From positions 2,108,001 to 2,172,000 of the forward strand of contig CBDHHO010000004.1 of NCBI GenBank assembly GCA_965263485.1: a stretch of DNA of 64,000 nt, written 5' to 3'. This stretch comes from Haliotispira sp965263485 (GTDB lineage: Bacteria; Spirochaetota; Spirochaetia; SP-2023). How positions within the stretch are numbered: position 1 is the stretch's first letter; each line of letters begins with the position of its first letter. The notes beneath the pieces are model-generated. The model searched no databases, was not told the DNA's origin, and was given only the letters and a program-made list of their open reading frames with translations. Made by a program: the position numbers and the translations under genes. Positions 26,292-34,780 of this stretch are shown here, one piece after another.

Positions 26292-28073
26292 TCAGTCTCC
26301 CAGTCTCAAGCTCTCGTACAGTTGAAAGTACTTTCCGCCCTGCTGCAGCAGCTCTTTGTGATTGCCCTCTTCGATAATACGGCCGTGGGACATCACAAAG
26401 ATGCGGTCGGCGTTGCGCACCGTTGAGAGCCGGTGCGCGATCACAATACTGGTACGACCCTTCAGCACGACCTGGACAGCCTGCTGTAAGAGACCCTCCG
26501 TTTTCGTATCGATGCTGGAAGTCGCCTCGTCGAGAATCAAAACCTGAGGATCATAGAGCAGAACCCGGGCAAGGGCCAGCAACTGGCGCTGGCCCAGTGA
26601 CAAATGTACTCCACGCTCACCGATGATGGTATCATAACCCTGTGGCTGCCGGAGGATAAACTCGTGAGCGTGTACCATTCGGGCCGCCGCCAAAACCTCC
26701 TCATCACCGGCACCCAGCTTGCCGTATCGGATGTTCTCGCGGATGCTGCTGTCAAACAGAAAGCTGTCTTGCATCATCACACCCACTTTGCGCCGCAGAT
26801 CGGTCAGGTCCAGGCTTCGAATGTCCTGTCCGTCCAGCAAAATCCGGCCCTGCTGAATGTCGTAGAAGCGCGTGAGCAGATTGATGATGGTGGTTTTGCC
26901 CGCACCTGTCTCCCCGACAATGGCAATGTGCTCACCGGGGCGCAAGGTGAAATTCAGGTCTTTGAGCACCCGCACTTCCGGCTTGTAGCTGAAGTCCACA
27001 CGTTCAAAGCGAATCTCACCCCGGCAGCTCGGTAAAGGCCGGGCATCCGGCGGATTTTGAATTTCAACGGGCCGGTCGAGGATGTCGAAGATCCGCTCTG
27101 CTGCCGAAATCGCCTGCATAATCATGCTGTAGTACTGGCTCATGGCCACCACCGGTTCGTTGAACATCCAAGCGTACTGCACAAATGTGACCAAGCTGCC
27201 CACCGTTACCAGGCCCAGCCGCAGCTGTTCAAAACCATAGAGATAGCTTATAAAAATCACAATGCCGTTGAGCAGCAGCACAATCGGGAAGACCACGTTG
27301 TTGGGCACAACGGCCCTCAGCCACAGTCTCGCATAGTTGCCCATGTGCTGTTCCATACGTCCCATATTGCTTGCTTCGCGCAGGTAAGACTGGTTGACCT
27401 TGACCCCGGCGATGTTCTCCTGCAGGAAAGCGTTGATCACAGAATTTTTCTGCTGGACGGCCTGCCAGCGCTCGTGGATCGTTGAGCGCAGCAGCGCAAT
27501 CACCAGACTGATCAACGGCGATGAAGCCAGGACAATCAGGCTCAGTTTCAGGTTGATCGAAAGCAGAATCCCGAAGATCAGTATGATGCGCAGCAAGTCG
27601 ATGATCAGATTGACAAAACCGTGCTTCAACACCTGCTGCAGTTGATCAGTGTTGTAGACAATCCGCACTAGGACCTTGCTGCCGGGCATCTGGTCGTAGA
27701 ACGAAAAAGAGAGTTTTTGAGCGTGTTCAAAGGCCCGTTGCCGAAGGTTTTCAATTACCTGATTACCGGTGCCGACCATTATTTTCAGGCGGTAGCGTAC
27801 GCAGATCCCGTTCAGGACAATCAGCAGAGCGTAGCCTGTGCCAAGGGCAAAGACTCCCGGGACATTACGGGCGGGAACATAAACATCGATCAGCAGCTTG
27901 GTGAGGTAGGGCCCGGTCAGAATTGACAGCGCACCCAGCACCATCAGCAACAGCGACAGGGCGATATTCCACTTGTAGGGCTTGAGCAAAGCAATCAAAC
28001 GCCACAGAGTCTGAATACTCAGTTCAATGTCTTCTTCCTCTTCAATCTGGTTTTGGGCCGCAGCCTTAGCCAT
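26292..28073 (-). CDS. ABC exporter, permease-ATPase half (catalytic subunit of a pair)
   Basis: 593 aa. An N-terminal six-helix type IV ABC exporter membrane domain (residues about 30-330) is followed by an ATPase domain: Walker A GETGAGKTT, Q-loop MMQDSFLF, Walker B LILDEATSSID with the catalytic Glu, and H-loop IAHRLST. The signature is LSLGQ instead of LSGGQ. Its start overlaps the last 8 bases of the next ABC gene (GGAGGG upstream), so the two are translated together and should form a heterodimer in the inner membrane. Substrates of such pairs are drugs, lipids or peptides; none can be assigned. Confidence 0.92.
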   Translation of the reverse strand: MAKAAAQNQIEEEEDIELSIQTLWRLIALLKPYKWNIALSLLLMVLGALSILTGPYLTKLLIDVYVPARNVPGVFALGTGYALLIVLNGICVRYRLKIMVGTGNQVIENLRQRAFEHAQKLSFSFYDQMPGSKVLVRIVYNTDQLQQVLKHGFVNLIIDLLRIILIFGILLSINLKLSLIVLASSPLISLVIALLRSTIHERWQAVQQKNSVINAFLQENIAGVKVNQSYLREASNMGRMEQHMGNYARLWLRAVVPNNVVFPIVLLLNGIVIFISYLYGFEQLRLGLVTVGSLVTFVQYAWMFNEPVVAMSQYYSMIMQAISAAERIFDILDRPVEIQNPPDARPLPSCRGEIRFERVDFSYKPEVRVLKDLNFTLRPGEHIAIVGETGAGKTTIINLLTRFYDIQQGRILLDGQDIRSLDLTDLRRKVGVMMQDSFLFDSSIRENIRYGKLGAGDEEVLAAARMVHAHEFILRQPQGYDTIIGERGVHLSLGQRQLLALARVLLYDPQVLILDEATSSIDTKTEGLLQQAVQVVLKGRTSIVIAHRLSTVRNADRIFVMSHGRIIEEGNHKELLQQGGKYFQLYESLRLGD

Positions 28074-29913
28074 AATTCCGCCCTCCCTGCTCTTCGTCGG
28101 GCAACTGCTGCTCGGTGAAAATGTGGCAGTAGTAGCCGTCCTCTTTCATCAACTGCGCATGCGTACCGCATTCGATGATGCGCCCCTCCTTCATGGCAAT
28201 AATCTGGTCACAATTCATCACCGAACTGAGCCGGTGCGCGATGATAATATGGGTGTGATGGGTGTCAATGGCCGCAAGCTGCTCTTGGATTTCCTTCTCG
28301 GTTTCCATATCGACTGCAGAAGTTGTATCGTCAAGGATCAGGATCGGCGCTTCTTTGACTAGGGCGCGCGCCAGCGCCGTGCGCTGGCGCTGACCGCCTG
28401 AAAGCCCTACTCCGCGCTCACCCACCACGGTTTGATAACCCTGCGCCAGCATGCCGATAAAACCGTGGGCCGCACTGCGCTGCGCCGAGCGGATTACTTT
28501 ATCCTGGGCAATGAAGGGCTGATCGAAGCTGATGTTGTACGACAGAGTCTCCGAAAACAGGAAGGGCTCCTGCATCACGTAAGATATCTGTGCCCGCAAC
28601 GTCGCCAGATCCCACTGACGCAGATCTATGCCGTCCAGCAAAATCCGGCCACGGTCCGGGTCGGCAAAGCGGCAGATCAGATTGGCCAGTGTGGTTTTGC
28701 CCGCTCCGGTCTCCCCGATAATACCCAGACTGCTGCCCGCCGGAACACGGATGTTGATATCCTGTAATACAGCAGTCCGGCCGGTTTCCTGCCCGACTGT
28801 CAATTCTTTGGCCTCCGGCCCACTGCCATTCCAGCAGACATTGACAAACTCCAGTTCCCCCCGGCCCAGGGAATATTCGGCGGCCTCCTCAGAAGAGGAT
28901 GCCGAATCCCCAGGTGGTACATAGGCCGGAGTTCCTTCGGGATTGCGAATGCGCAGCGGGGTATCGAGAATATTAAACAAGCGCTCTCCGGAGACCCGTG
29001 CGAAATTGACAATATTGATCAGGTCGCCCAACTGGCGCATAGGCATCACAAGCATCCAGGTATAACTGATGAATTGGATCCAGGTGCCCAGGCTGAATTC
29101 ACCGCGAATTACCATGTAACCGCCCATCATCAGGGCCAGAATATTGCTGAACGAGCCCAGTAATTCGAGAATGGGCATGTATTTGGCCCAGTTTCTCAAA
29201 GAGCGCTGCCGCCCCTCGGTCAGCTTGCGGTTCTTATCCCGGAAGCGCTCGATCTCATAATCCTGGCTCATGAAGTTCTGAATCAGACGGATGCCGTTCA
29301 GGCTTTCCTGTGCTGTGGCGCTAAGGCGGTCATAGGCCTTGCGGTTGCGTTGTTGGTTGACTTTGCCAATTCGCGAAAAGCGCATGGCCGCTGCAGCGAT
29401 AACGGGAGAAACCAGCAAACAGAGCAGGGTCAGCTGCCAGTTCAGGTACAGCATGTACAGTGTCGCAGCAGAAAAAAATACGCTGTTGAACACAATCGAC
29501 ATCAAGCCGCCTGCCCAGTAATTGCGCACTTGCTCCACATCGCTGGTCACACGCGACATCAGCTCACCCACGGTGTTGCGGTGGTAGAAGCTCATGTCCA
29601 GCTTCTGCATATGGCTGAATAAATCGTTGCGCAACAGGCAGCTTGCCTTCTGGCTGAACCACTCTGACATCACGGTGCGCCCGTAGACCGACAGTGCCAG
29701 CGCAATGAAAAGCAGGGCCAGCAACAGCAGCAGGCTGTGCAGGTAATCGCGGCGCAAATCCCAACTGGTGCCGCCCCGAAACACCAAGTCGATAATCCGA
29801 CCGGCAATCCACGGGATTCCAATATTGGCTACCAGTTCCAACAGCAAAAAAGCGACGGCCAGATACATGAACAGCCGATACGGCTTTATATACTGATAAA
29901 GGCGCTTCAACAT
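28066..29913 (-). CDS. ABC exporter, permease-ATPase half (degenerate-site subunit)
   Basis: 615 aa. The membrane domain is followed by an ATPase with Walker A GETGAGKTT, signature LSGGQRQRTALARAL, and Walker B ILILDDTTSAVD. Here Asp replaces the catalytic Glu; H-loop IAHRLSS is intact. A roughly 35-residue Ser/Glu/Ala-rich insert precedes Walker A (SASSSEEAAEYS). Asp in this half and the altered LSLGQ in the partner are exactly the asymmetry of heterodimers such as TM287/288 and BmrCD, with one hydrolytic and one degenerate ATP site. AGGAA precedes the ATG. First gene of the pair. Confidence 0.92.
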   Translation of the reverse strand: MLKRLYQYIKPYRLFMYLAVAFLLLELVANIGIPWIAGRIIDLVFRGGTSWDLRRDYLHSLLLLLALLFIALALSVYGRTVMSEWFSQKASCLLRNDLFSHMQKLDMSFYHRNTVGELMSRVTSDVEQVRNYWAGGLMSIVFNSVFFSAATLYMLYLNWQLTLLCLLVSPVIAAAAMRFSRIGKVNQQRNRKAYDRLSATAQESLNGIRLIQNFMSQDYEIERFRDKNRKLTEGRQRSLRNWAKYMPILELLGSFSNILALMMGGYMVIRGEFSLGTWIQFISYTWMLVMPMRQLGDLINIVNFARVSGERLFNILDTPLRIRNPEGTPAYVPPGDSASSSEEAAEYSLGRGELEFVNVCWNGSGPEAKELTVGQETGRTAVLQDINIRVPAGSSLGIIGETGAGKTTLANLICRFADPDRGRILLDGIDLRQWDLATLRAQISYVMQEPFLFSETLSYNISFDQPFIAQDKVIRSAQRSAAHGFIGMLAQGYQTVVGERGVGLSGGQRQRTALARALVKEAPILILDDTTSAVDMETEKEIQEQLAAIDTHHTHIIIAHRLSSVMNCDQIIAMKEGRIIECGTHAQLMKEDGYYCHIFTEQQLPDEEQGGRNYG

Positions 29914-30052
29914 TTTGTTGTTCCTGTGCTGCTAACTCTTCCGGCCTCGTTCGGCACGGCAGTGCTTCAAAACTTCCCGATTATCGGGAAGTCCCAGCAG
30001 ACTGTTGGACCAAGGAATCCCGATAGCGGAAAAGAGGGGCATACTTTTCTAA

Positions 30053-30104
30053 AGGGAACCTCTAAATGGCAGGGTTTTACGATATAAAGGGAAGCTCTGT
30101 TACA
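30053..30104. repeat. isolated element left ends
   Basis: AAAGGGAACCTCTAAATGG (about 30051-30069) and AAAGGGAAGCTCTGTT (about 30086-30101) are two truncated left termini without interior or right ends. They lie in the 257-bp gap between the rod-binding gene and the ABC pair. Apart from these and the terminator hairpin, I see nothing in the gap. Confidence 0.45.
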
Positions 30105-30113
30105 AAATATAAA

Positions 30114-30153
30114 GACGTGCGAAATCACCCGAGCCCAGGTGATTTCGCACGTC
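30114..30153 (-). terminator. intrinsic terminator after the rod-binding gene
   Basis: A perfect 16-bp inverted repeat (GACGTGCGAAATCACC / GGTGATTTCGCACGTC) with an 8-nt loop starts 17 bases past the stop at 30171. On the minus strand it is followed by a T-rich stretch (TTTATATTTTG). Confidence 0.8.
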
Positions 30154-30170
30154 TCGCAAAGCAATTATCT

Positions 30171-30773
30171 TTACTGGGAAAAAAGGCTTTCCAGTCGGGC
30201 CTGAGTCAGGGACTGTTTTTGTTGCAGTGCCTGACGCTGCTGCAGCAGGCGGAAAACGGAATCTATTTCCGCATCGGCATTATCGGCATTCTGGTTTTGA
30301 CGATTTTGGGATTCGTTCAGAGGGGGACCGGTAACTCCCCAGAACTCCCTAGGGTGCTGCTGGCGATAGAGTTGTTCAAATAACACCGAACCAATGCCAA
30401 AGCCGCCTTGGTCAGCCATATCTTCGGAAATATTTTGATACATTTGATCCCGGAAAAAGCTGTTTCGATTCCGGTCTGCCGCCAGTGAGCCGCCTCCTGT
30501 GCCCGGCACCGAATCTTCGCGCAGGCCGCGCCGCATTTCGTTGAGCATCTGTTGAATAAACAGAGCTTCAAAGTCTCGGCAGGCTTGGGCCATTTTCATT
30601 TCTTCCGAATTCAGCCCGGCCCTGCTTCCCGAATGAGATCGGGCGGCGGCAGTATCTTCCCGCACTGCAGCCAAGCGGCCTTCTTCATTCTGAGCCGCCG
30701 TGCGAAGCAGATCCTGATATCTGCGATGGATTTCCGCCGTTCCCGGCACTCTACTCTGGTCAATTCTGGTCAT
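30171..30773 (-). CDS. flagellar rod-binding protein (FlgJ N-terminal type)
   Basis: 200 aa. Residues about 60-135 match the rod-binding domain: ACRDFEALFIQQMLNEMRRG, then FFRDQMYQNISEDMADQGGFG and VLFEQLYRQ. In FlgJ this domain caps and guides rod assembly in the periplasm; no muramidase domain is fused here, as in many spirochaetes. The flanks are charged and low complexity, with a Gln-rich C-terminal end. GGAAG lies upstream of the ATG. It lies 84 bp beyond rodA on the same strand, so cell-wall synthesis and flagellar rod genes are adjacent. It is the only flagellar structural gene in the window. Confidence 0.85.
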   Translation of the reverse strand: MTRIDQSRVPGTAEIHRRYQDLLRTAAQNEEGRLAAVREDTAAARSHSGSRAGLNSEEMKMAQACRDFEALFIQQMLNEMRRGLREDSVPGTGGGSLAADRNRNSFFRDQMYQNISEDMADQGGFGIGSVLFEQLYRQQHPREFWGVTGPPLNESQNRQNQNADNADAEIDSVFRLLQQRQALQQKQSLTQARLESLFSQ

Positions 30774-30857
30774 ACTGCCGCTTCCTTGTCTCTGTCATTT
30801 ATGATTTTCGACTTCCGCCACAGAAACTCAAGAGACTGTGCGAATTGATGTACAAGT

Positions 30858-32183
30858 TCACAATTTTCGCTGAGCGTGGATATTCAATATCAGTCCCAGC
30901 AAGGCCATTGCCGTGATCAGCGAAGAGCCGCCATACGATACCAGCAGTAAGGGAATCCCGGTAATGGGTACCAAGTGGATGGTCATACCGACATTCTGTA
31001 AGAAATGAAAGAAGAACAATGCCGAAACCGCGATGACGATGGCCCGCAGTATTGGAGTTTCGCAGGCTCGGGCTATCAAGACCATGCGCAGGATCAATAT
31101 AAAGTAAGCGGCAAAGACCATTGCGGCAACCAGCAGGCCGCCCTCCTCGCCGATGATGGCAAACAAAAAGTCGGTGCTCTGGCTCTGTTCGGGCAAGTAG
31201 CCATAGTGGGCGATCTGCCCCTTCAGATAACCTTTGCCCAACAGGCCGCCAGAGCCAATGGCACGTAGCGACTGGGTCAGGTTCCAGCCCGAGTCCAGTT
31301 TGTCCAGGTCCGGGTTCAGGAAGCTGACGATGCGATCTTTCATGTACGGCTTCATCCAGGCGTTAAGTGACCAGGTGAGCAGCGAGGCTGACAGTAGTAA
31401 AAGAAGTACGCTGATTGCAGGCTGGTATAACGCTTTTTTAAGATAGATTAAACCAATCAACGCCAACACAAGCAGCACAAGCAGCCCAACCAGATAAATT
31501 ATAAAAGTCTGCGCTTCGCTAAAGATATGGCCCAAGTTCCAGATGAGGCCGCCAATTTCGGCATGGGGCTGCCATATCTGTAGAAATAGCAAGGACACAA
31601 ACATCCCAATAAACAGAAACAGGTGGTTCAGCAGCACAAAATTCCCACCCATCATGTACAGACTGATGAACCAGATTGGCGCAAACACTGACGCAGTGCC
31701 GACATCTCCCTGGAACACTACCAGGCCCATCGGCAGCGCAGTAATGGCCAGGCTGATGACAAAGGTCACAATGCCCGATCGCTCTTCTTCGCTGCGTGAA
31801 CCCAGGTATTTGCTCATAAAGATGATATAGCAGAACTTGGCGAACTCGGAGGGCTGAATACCCAATCCGAATATGCCCAGCCAAGCTCGCGTCCCGTAGC
31901 GACTGGAAGCCAGCAGCCCGGTCAGCAACAGCAAAAACATGACAGCAAAATACAGCTGTGTGCTGTAACCCATCAGAAAATCCAGCTTAATGCGGGCAAA
32001 GAACAGCATGGCTGCCGTCCCGATGATAATCCAGACCAGTTGGCGCAGAAACTGGTAGTTTTCCACGCTGCCATCCGCATCAATACTACTGGAAAAAATA
32101 TACAGCTCGCCCATCAATAACAAAAATATTGTGCAGATGATCAGGATAATATCGATGGGATTTTCTTGAATATTGCGCAACAT
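30858..32183 (-). CDS. rodA: rod-shape peptidoglycan polymerase RodA (SEDS family)
   Basis: 441 aa with about ten hydrophobic helices. Conserved SEDS features: RLDFLM-like loop, WLGIFGLGIQPSEFAKFCYI, the long periplasmic loop with SLRAIGSGGLLGKGYLKGQ and STDFLFAIIGEEGG, and the C-terminal TGIPLLLVSYGGSS. RodA polymerises glycan strands from lipid II, working with PBP2. Normally it follows mrdA directly; here a 110-bp repeat element separates them. It is the distal gene of the mre cluster or has its own transcript. Confidence 0.95.
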   Translation of the reverse strand: MLRNIQENPIDIILIICTIFLLLMGELYIFSSSIDADGSVENYQFLRQLVWIIIGTAAMLFFARIKLDFLMGYSTQLYFAVMFLLLLTGLLASSRYGTRAWLGIFGLGIQPSEFAKFCYIIFMSKYLGSRSEEERSGIVTFVISLAITALPMGLVVFQGDVGTASVFAPIWFISLYMMGGNFVLLNHLFLFIGMFVSLLFLQIWQPHAEIGGLIWNLGHIFSEAQTFIIYLVGLLVLLVLALIGLIYLKKALYQPAISVLLLLLSASLLTWSLNAWMKPYMKDRIVSFLNPDLDKLDSGWNLTQSLRAIGSGGLLGKGYLKGQIAHYGYLPEQSQSTDFLFAIIGEEGGLLVAAMVFAAYFILILRMVLIARACETPILRAIVIAVSALFFFHFLQNVGMTIHLVPITGIPLLLVSYGGSSLITAMALLGLILNIHAQRKL

Positions 32184-32218
32184 CGTTTTTCAAAACTGCC
32201 AGGAATCAACCCATTACA

Positions 32219-32328
32219 GGGGACCTCTAAAAATTCGCTCTTCTTGCGAAGCTATTTTGGAGTGAGGAAGTGAGGTCGAAGAATACTTTGGGGCACCTCT
32301 AAAGTGATAAAAATTTTTGGAAGAACCC
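32219..32328. mobile_element. MITE-like element E12 (110 bp) between mrdA and rodA
   Basis: The left end GGGGACCTCTAAAAATTCG is intact. A second partial left end (GGGGCACCTCTAAAG) occurs at 32290-32304, and the right end is degraded (TTTTTGGAAGAACCC). The interior has only the CTTGCGAAGCTATTTTGG and GAAGAATACTTTG modules also found at the start of E7. It interrupts the mrdA-rodA transcription unit. Confidence 0.7.
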
Positions 32329-32354
32329 TTAAATTCCGGAGCTGACCGTTACAA

Positions 32355-34280
32355 TCAGAGGCTGGCTATCCCGTCTGCCGGAGAGAGACTTACAAACTCA
32401 TCCTCTTGCTCGCGGTACTTTTCGGGCACTTTCATCAGTGGATGGTACCAGACTCTTCTTTTTTGATAGTTCAGCCAGACCTCTTCGTAGGTTTCGTCGG
32501 CAAAGATGCCCCGATAGATGATATCGGCGGCGCGTGGTGCCCACCAGTCGTAGTTCTCTGCCGGAGCCTTGGGATCTGCTTCCACTTGGGTAACCACCAC
32601 CACGCGTTTTAGCGGATCATCGGTCTGATAAGGACCATACGAAGCATACCAAGAATGCCAGTTATTGCTCAGGCCGGTTTCTGCCGTGCCCGTCTTGGCC
32701 GCAATAGCAACGACACCGTTGTAGATGGTACCCCGACTGGTTCCTCGCACCACAGACTGGCGCATACCCGTTTTAAGCTGTTGGAAGATGCTGGCATCCA
32801 GCTGCATGTTATACAACAGTTCCGGCTCGTTGGAACTTTCATGACTGCCGCCGGGCTCCGCACTGTGAATTTTCTTCAGCAGGCGGGGCTTATAGGCGAT
32901 GCCGTCATTAACAATGGCTGCTGTATATACAGCTACCTGCAAAGGAGTAGCCAGCATAAACCCTTGGCCAATCGATATATTCAGGGTATCGCCCTGAGTC
33001 CAGACCTGCTTGTAGGTACGGAACTTCCATTGAGCACTCGGCACGAAGCCACGTACTTCTCCCGGCAGGTCAATTTTGGTCAACTGACCCAGACCGTACT
33101 TACGAGCGTACTTGGTAATATTAGAATCGCCGATATAGCGTACGCTGACAATGCCAAAATAAACATTGCAGGAATCGGCAATCGCATCGACCAGATTCTC
33201 GTTACCGTGGCCAGTGGCCAACCAGCAGTTGAATCTGCGATTGCCCAAGCGCCAATAACCGGGGTCAAAGATATATTCGGCAGGTGAAAAGCTACGCTCG
33301 CCGAGCATTGCCGTGGCTGTGATCAGCTTGAAGGTAGAGGCAGGCGGATATTGTGACTGAATGGCACGGTTGAGCAGTGGTTTGTGCGGATCGTTGATGA
33401 CCTGCTGAAAGCGCTCGCTGTTCGCAAAGTCAGAGAGTTTATACCAAGGCGCAGAAACCATTGCCAAGACTTCTCCGGTGGCGGGGCGGAGCACGATGGC
33501 ACTGCCCACATGGTCGCCCAAGGCCTCTTCGGCCAGTTTCTGAATCCTGCGGTCGATCGATAGGGTCAGTGAAGAGCCTGTTTGCGGCGGGTCGATGCGC
33601 TGATCCAGCATATTACCTTTTGCATCAACGACCTGGATGCGCCGACCGTCATAACCACGCAGAATTGTATCATAATATTGCTCAATACCGGTCTTCCCGA
33701 TGTTGGTATCCTGTTGATACTGCTCGTTGTACAACACTTCCAGTTCATAGTCCGAAATTTTGCCAACGTAGCCGACCAAGTGAATGATGGAGCCCTCATC
33801 AAGCAGGTTGCGCTCTGGACGGCTGCTGTAGGTGACACCCGGTAAGCGTTCGTAGCGCTCGGCGATCTGCTTAATCATGTCGATGTGTACGCCGCTGCTA
33901 AGCTCGATGGGTTGTAGTGGGTTCTTGCCGCCCGCAATTCTGGCCTCCAGTTCCCCGGGATCCATGTCCAGGATCCGGGTCAGCAAACTCAATTCCTGGT
34001 CCAATTGGCCTGCGGGCACATGGCCGGGTGTCAGGTACACCGTGAATACGTCAATATTATTTACAATAGGTGTCTGATCGTCGTTGTAATAAATCAGTCC
34101 TCGCTTGGCACTCAGACGTTCTTTACGTTCGGTAATTCGGACGGCTTCCGAGGCATAGATAGCTCCTTGCAGGATTTGCAGGCTAAATAATTTCGCAAAC
34201 CAGATCAAGAAAAACAATACCAAGATCGCGATGTAAATCCAGTAGCGAAGTTCGCTGGTATCAGATTTAAATTGAGCCAT
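32355..34280 (-). CDS. mrdA: penicillin-binding protein 2 (elongation transpeptidase)
   Basis: 641 aa from the ATG at 34280; the frame extends to 34406 but that part lies inside mreD. A single N-terminal membrane helix (YWIYIAILVLFFLIWFAKLF) is followed by the dimerisation domain and the transpeptidase. The active-site motifs are STFK (SxxK, about residue 325), SCN (SxN) and KTG in AAKTGTAETG. It cross-links peptidoglycan during cell elongation with RodA, MreB, MreC and MreD. The ATG overlaps the mreD 3' end by 14 bp, indicating coupling. Confidence 0.94.
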   Translation of the reverse strand: MAQFKSDTSELRYWIYIAILVLFFLIWFAKLFSLQILQGAIYASEAVRITERKERLSAKRGLIYYNDDQTPIVNNIDVFTVYLTPGHVPAGQLDQELSLLTRILDMDPGELEARIAGGKNPLQPIELSSGVHIDMIKQIAERYERLPGVTYSSRPERNLLDEGSIIHLVGYVGKISDYELEVLYNEQYQQDTNIGKTGIEQYYDTILRGYDGRRIQVVDAKGNMLDQRIDPPQTGSSLTLSIDRRIQKLAEEALGDHVGSAIVLRPATGEVLAMVSAPWYKLSDFANSERFQQVINDPHKPLLNRAIQSQYPPASTFKLITATAMLGERSFSPAEYIFDPGYWRLGNRRFNCWLATGHGNENLVDAIADSCNVYFGIVSVRYIGDSNITKYARKYGLGQLTKIDLPGEVRGFVPSAQWKFRTYKQVWTQGDTLNISIGQGFMLATPLQVAVYTAAIVNDGIAYKPRLLKKIHSAEPGGSHESSNEPELLYNMQLDASIFQQLKTGMRQSVVRGTSRGTIYNGVVAIAAKTGTAETGLSNNWHSWYASYGPYQTDDPLKRVVVVTQVEADPKAPAENYDWWAPRAADIIYRGIFADETYEEVWLNYQKRRVWYHPLMKVPEKYREQEDEFVSLSPADGIASL

Positions 34281-34779
34281 TCCATTCCCAACGGCTGAGC
34301 AGCCTGCGCAATAAGGGGTTGATGAGAAGGCACAGCAGAGCCGAATAAACGGTGCTGAGCAAAATACGACCAAAATCCGGCAAGCCGGGCAGATAAGCAT
34401 TGACAAACAACAGCTTCAGGGCAATGTTGCCCAGTCCCCACAGCAACACGGCAACTGCGCAGCAAAGTACCATCAGCAAGGTGCCGGGTGCCTTAAAGCG
34501 GTCGTAGAGCAGACGGCCTGTAATAAAAGCAATAATGGTTAGCAACAGGGGGTAGATACCTTGGGGCAGGCCGGTATCTATTTTGACAAAACCCCAAGTC
34601 AGACCGGCAAAGAAGCCCAGTCCCTCGGCCAGCACCGAGCCGGTCGCCGCAGCCAGAATCACCAGAAAGATAATGGGCAGCAGAGGCTCTGCCAGCAGGA
34701 AGCTGCCTAAAGGGACCAGAAACAGCTGCTGTAAAATCACACTGCCAAGCATTAGCAGGAAATACCACAGGCGATACAT
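34267..34779 (-). CDS. mreD: rod shape-determining protein MreD
   Basis: 170 aa from the ATG at 34779 (GGAG upstream); a GTG at 34800 would overlap mreC. Five hydrophobic helices fill the protein (for example LGSVILQQLFLVPLGSFLL and GIYPLLLTIIAFITGRLLYD), the usual MreD layout. It links MreC and RodA/PBP2 in the elongasome. The gene starts directly after the mreC stop and overlaps mrdA by 14 bp. Assignment relies heavily on gene order because MreD sequences are poorly conserved. Confidence 0.85.
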   Translation of the reverse strand: MYRLWYFLLMLGSVILQQLFLVPLGSFLLAEPLLPIIFLVILAAATGSVLAEGLGFFAGLTWGFVKIDTGLPQGIYPLLLTIIAFITGRLLYDRFKAPGTLLMVLCCAVAVLLWGLGNIALKLLFVNAYLPGLPDFGRILLSTVYSALLCLLINPLLRRLLSRWEWNGSI

Positions 34780-34780
34780 T

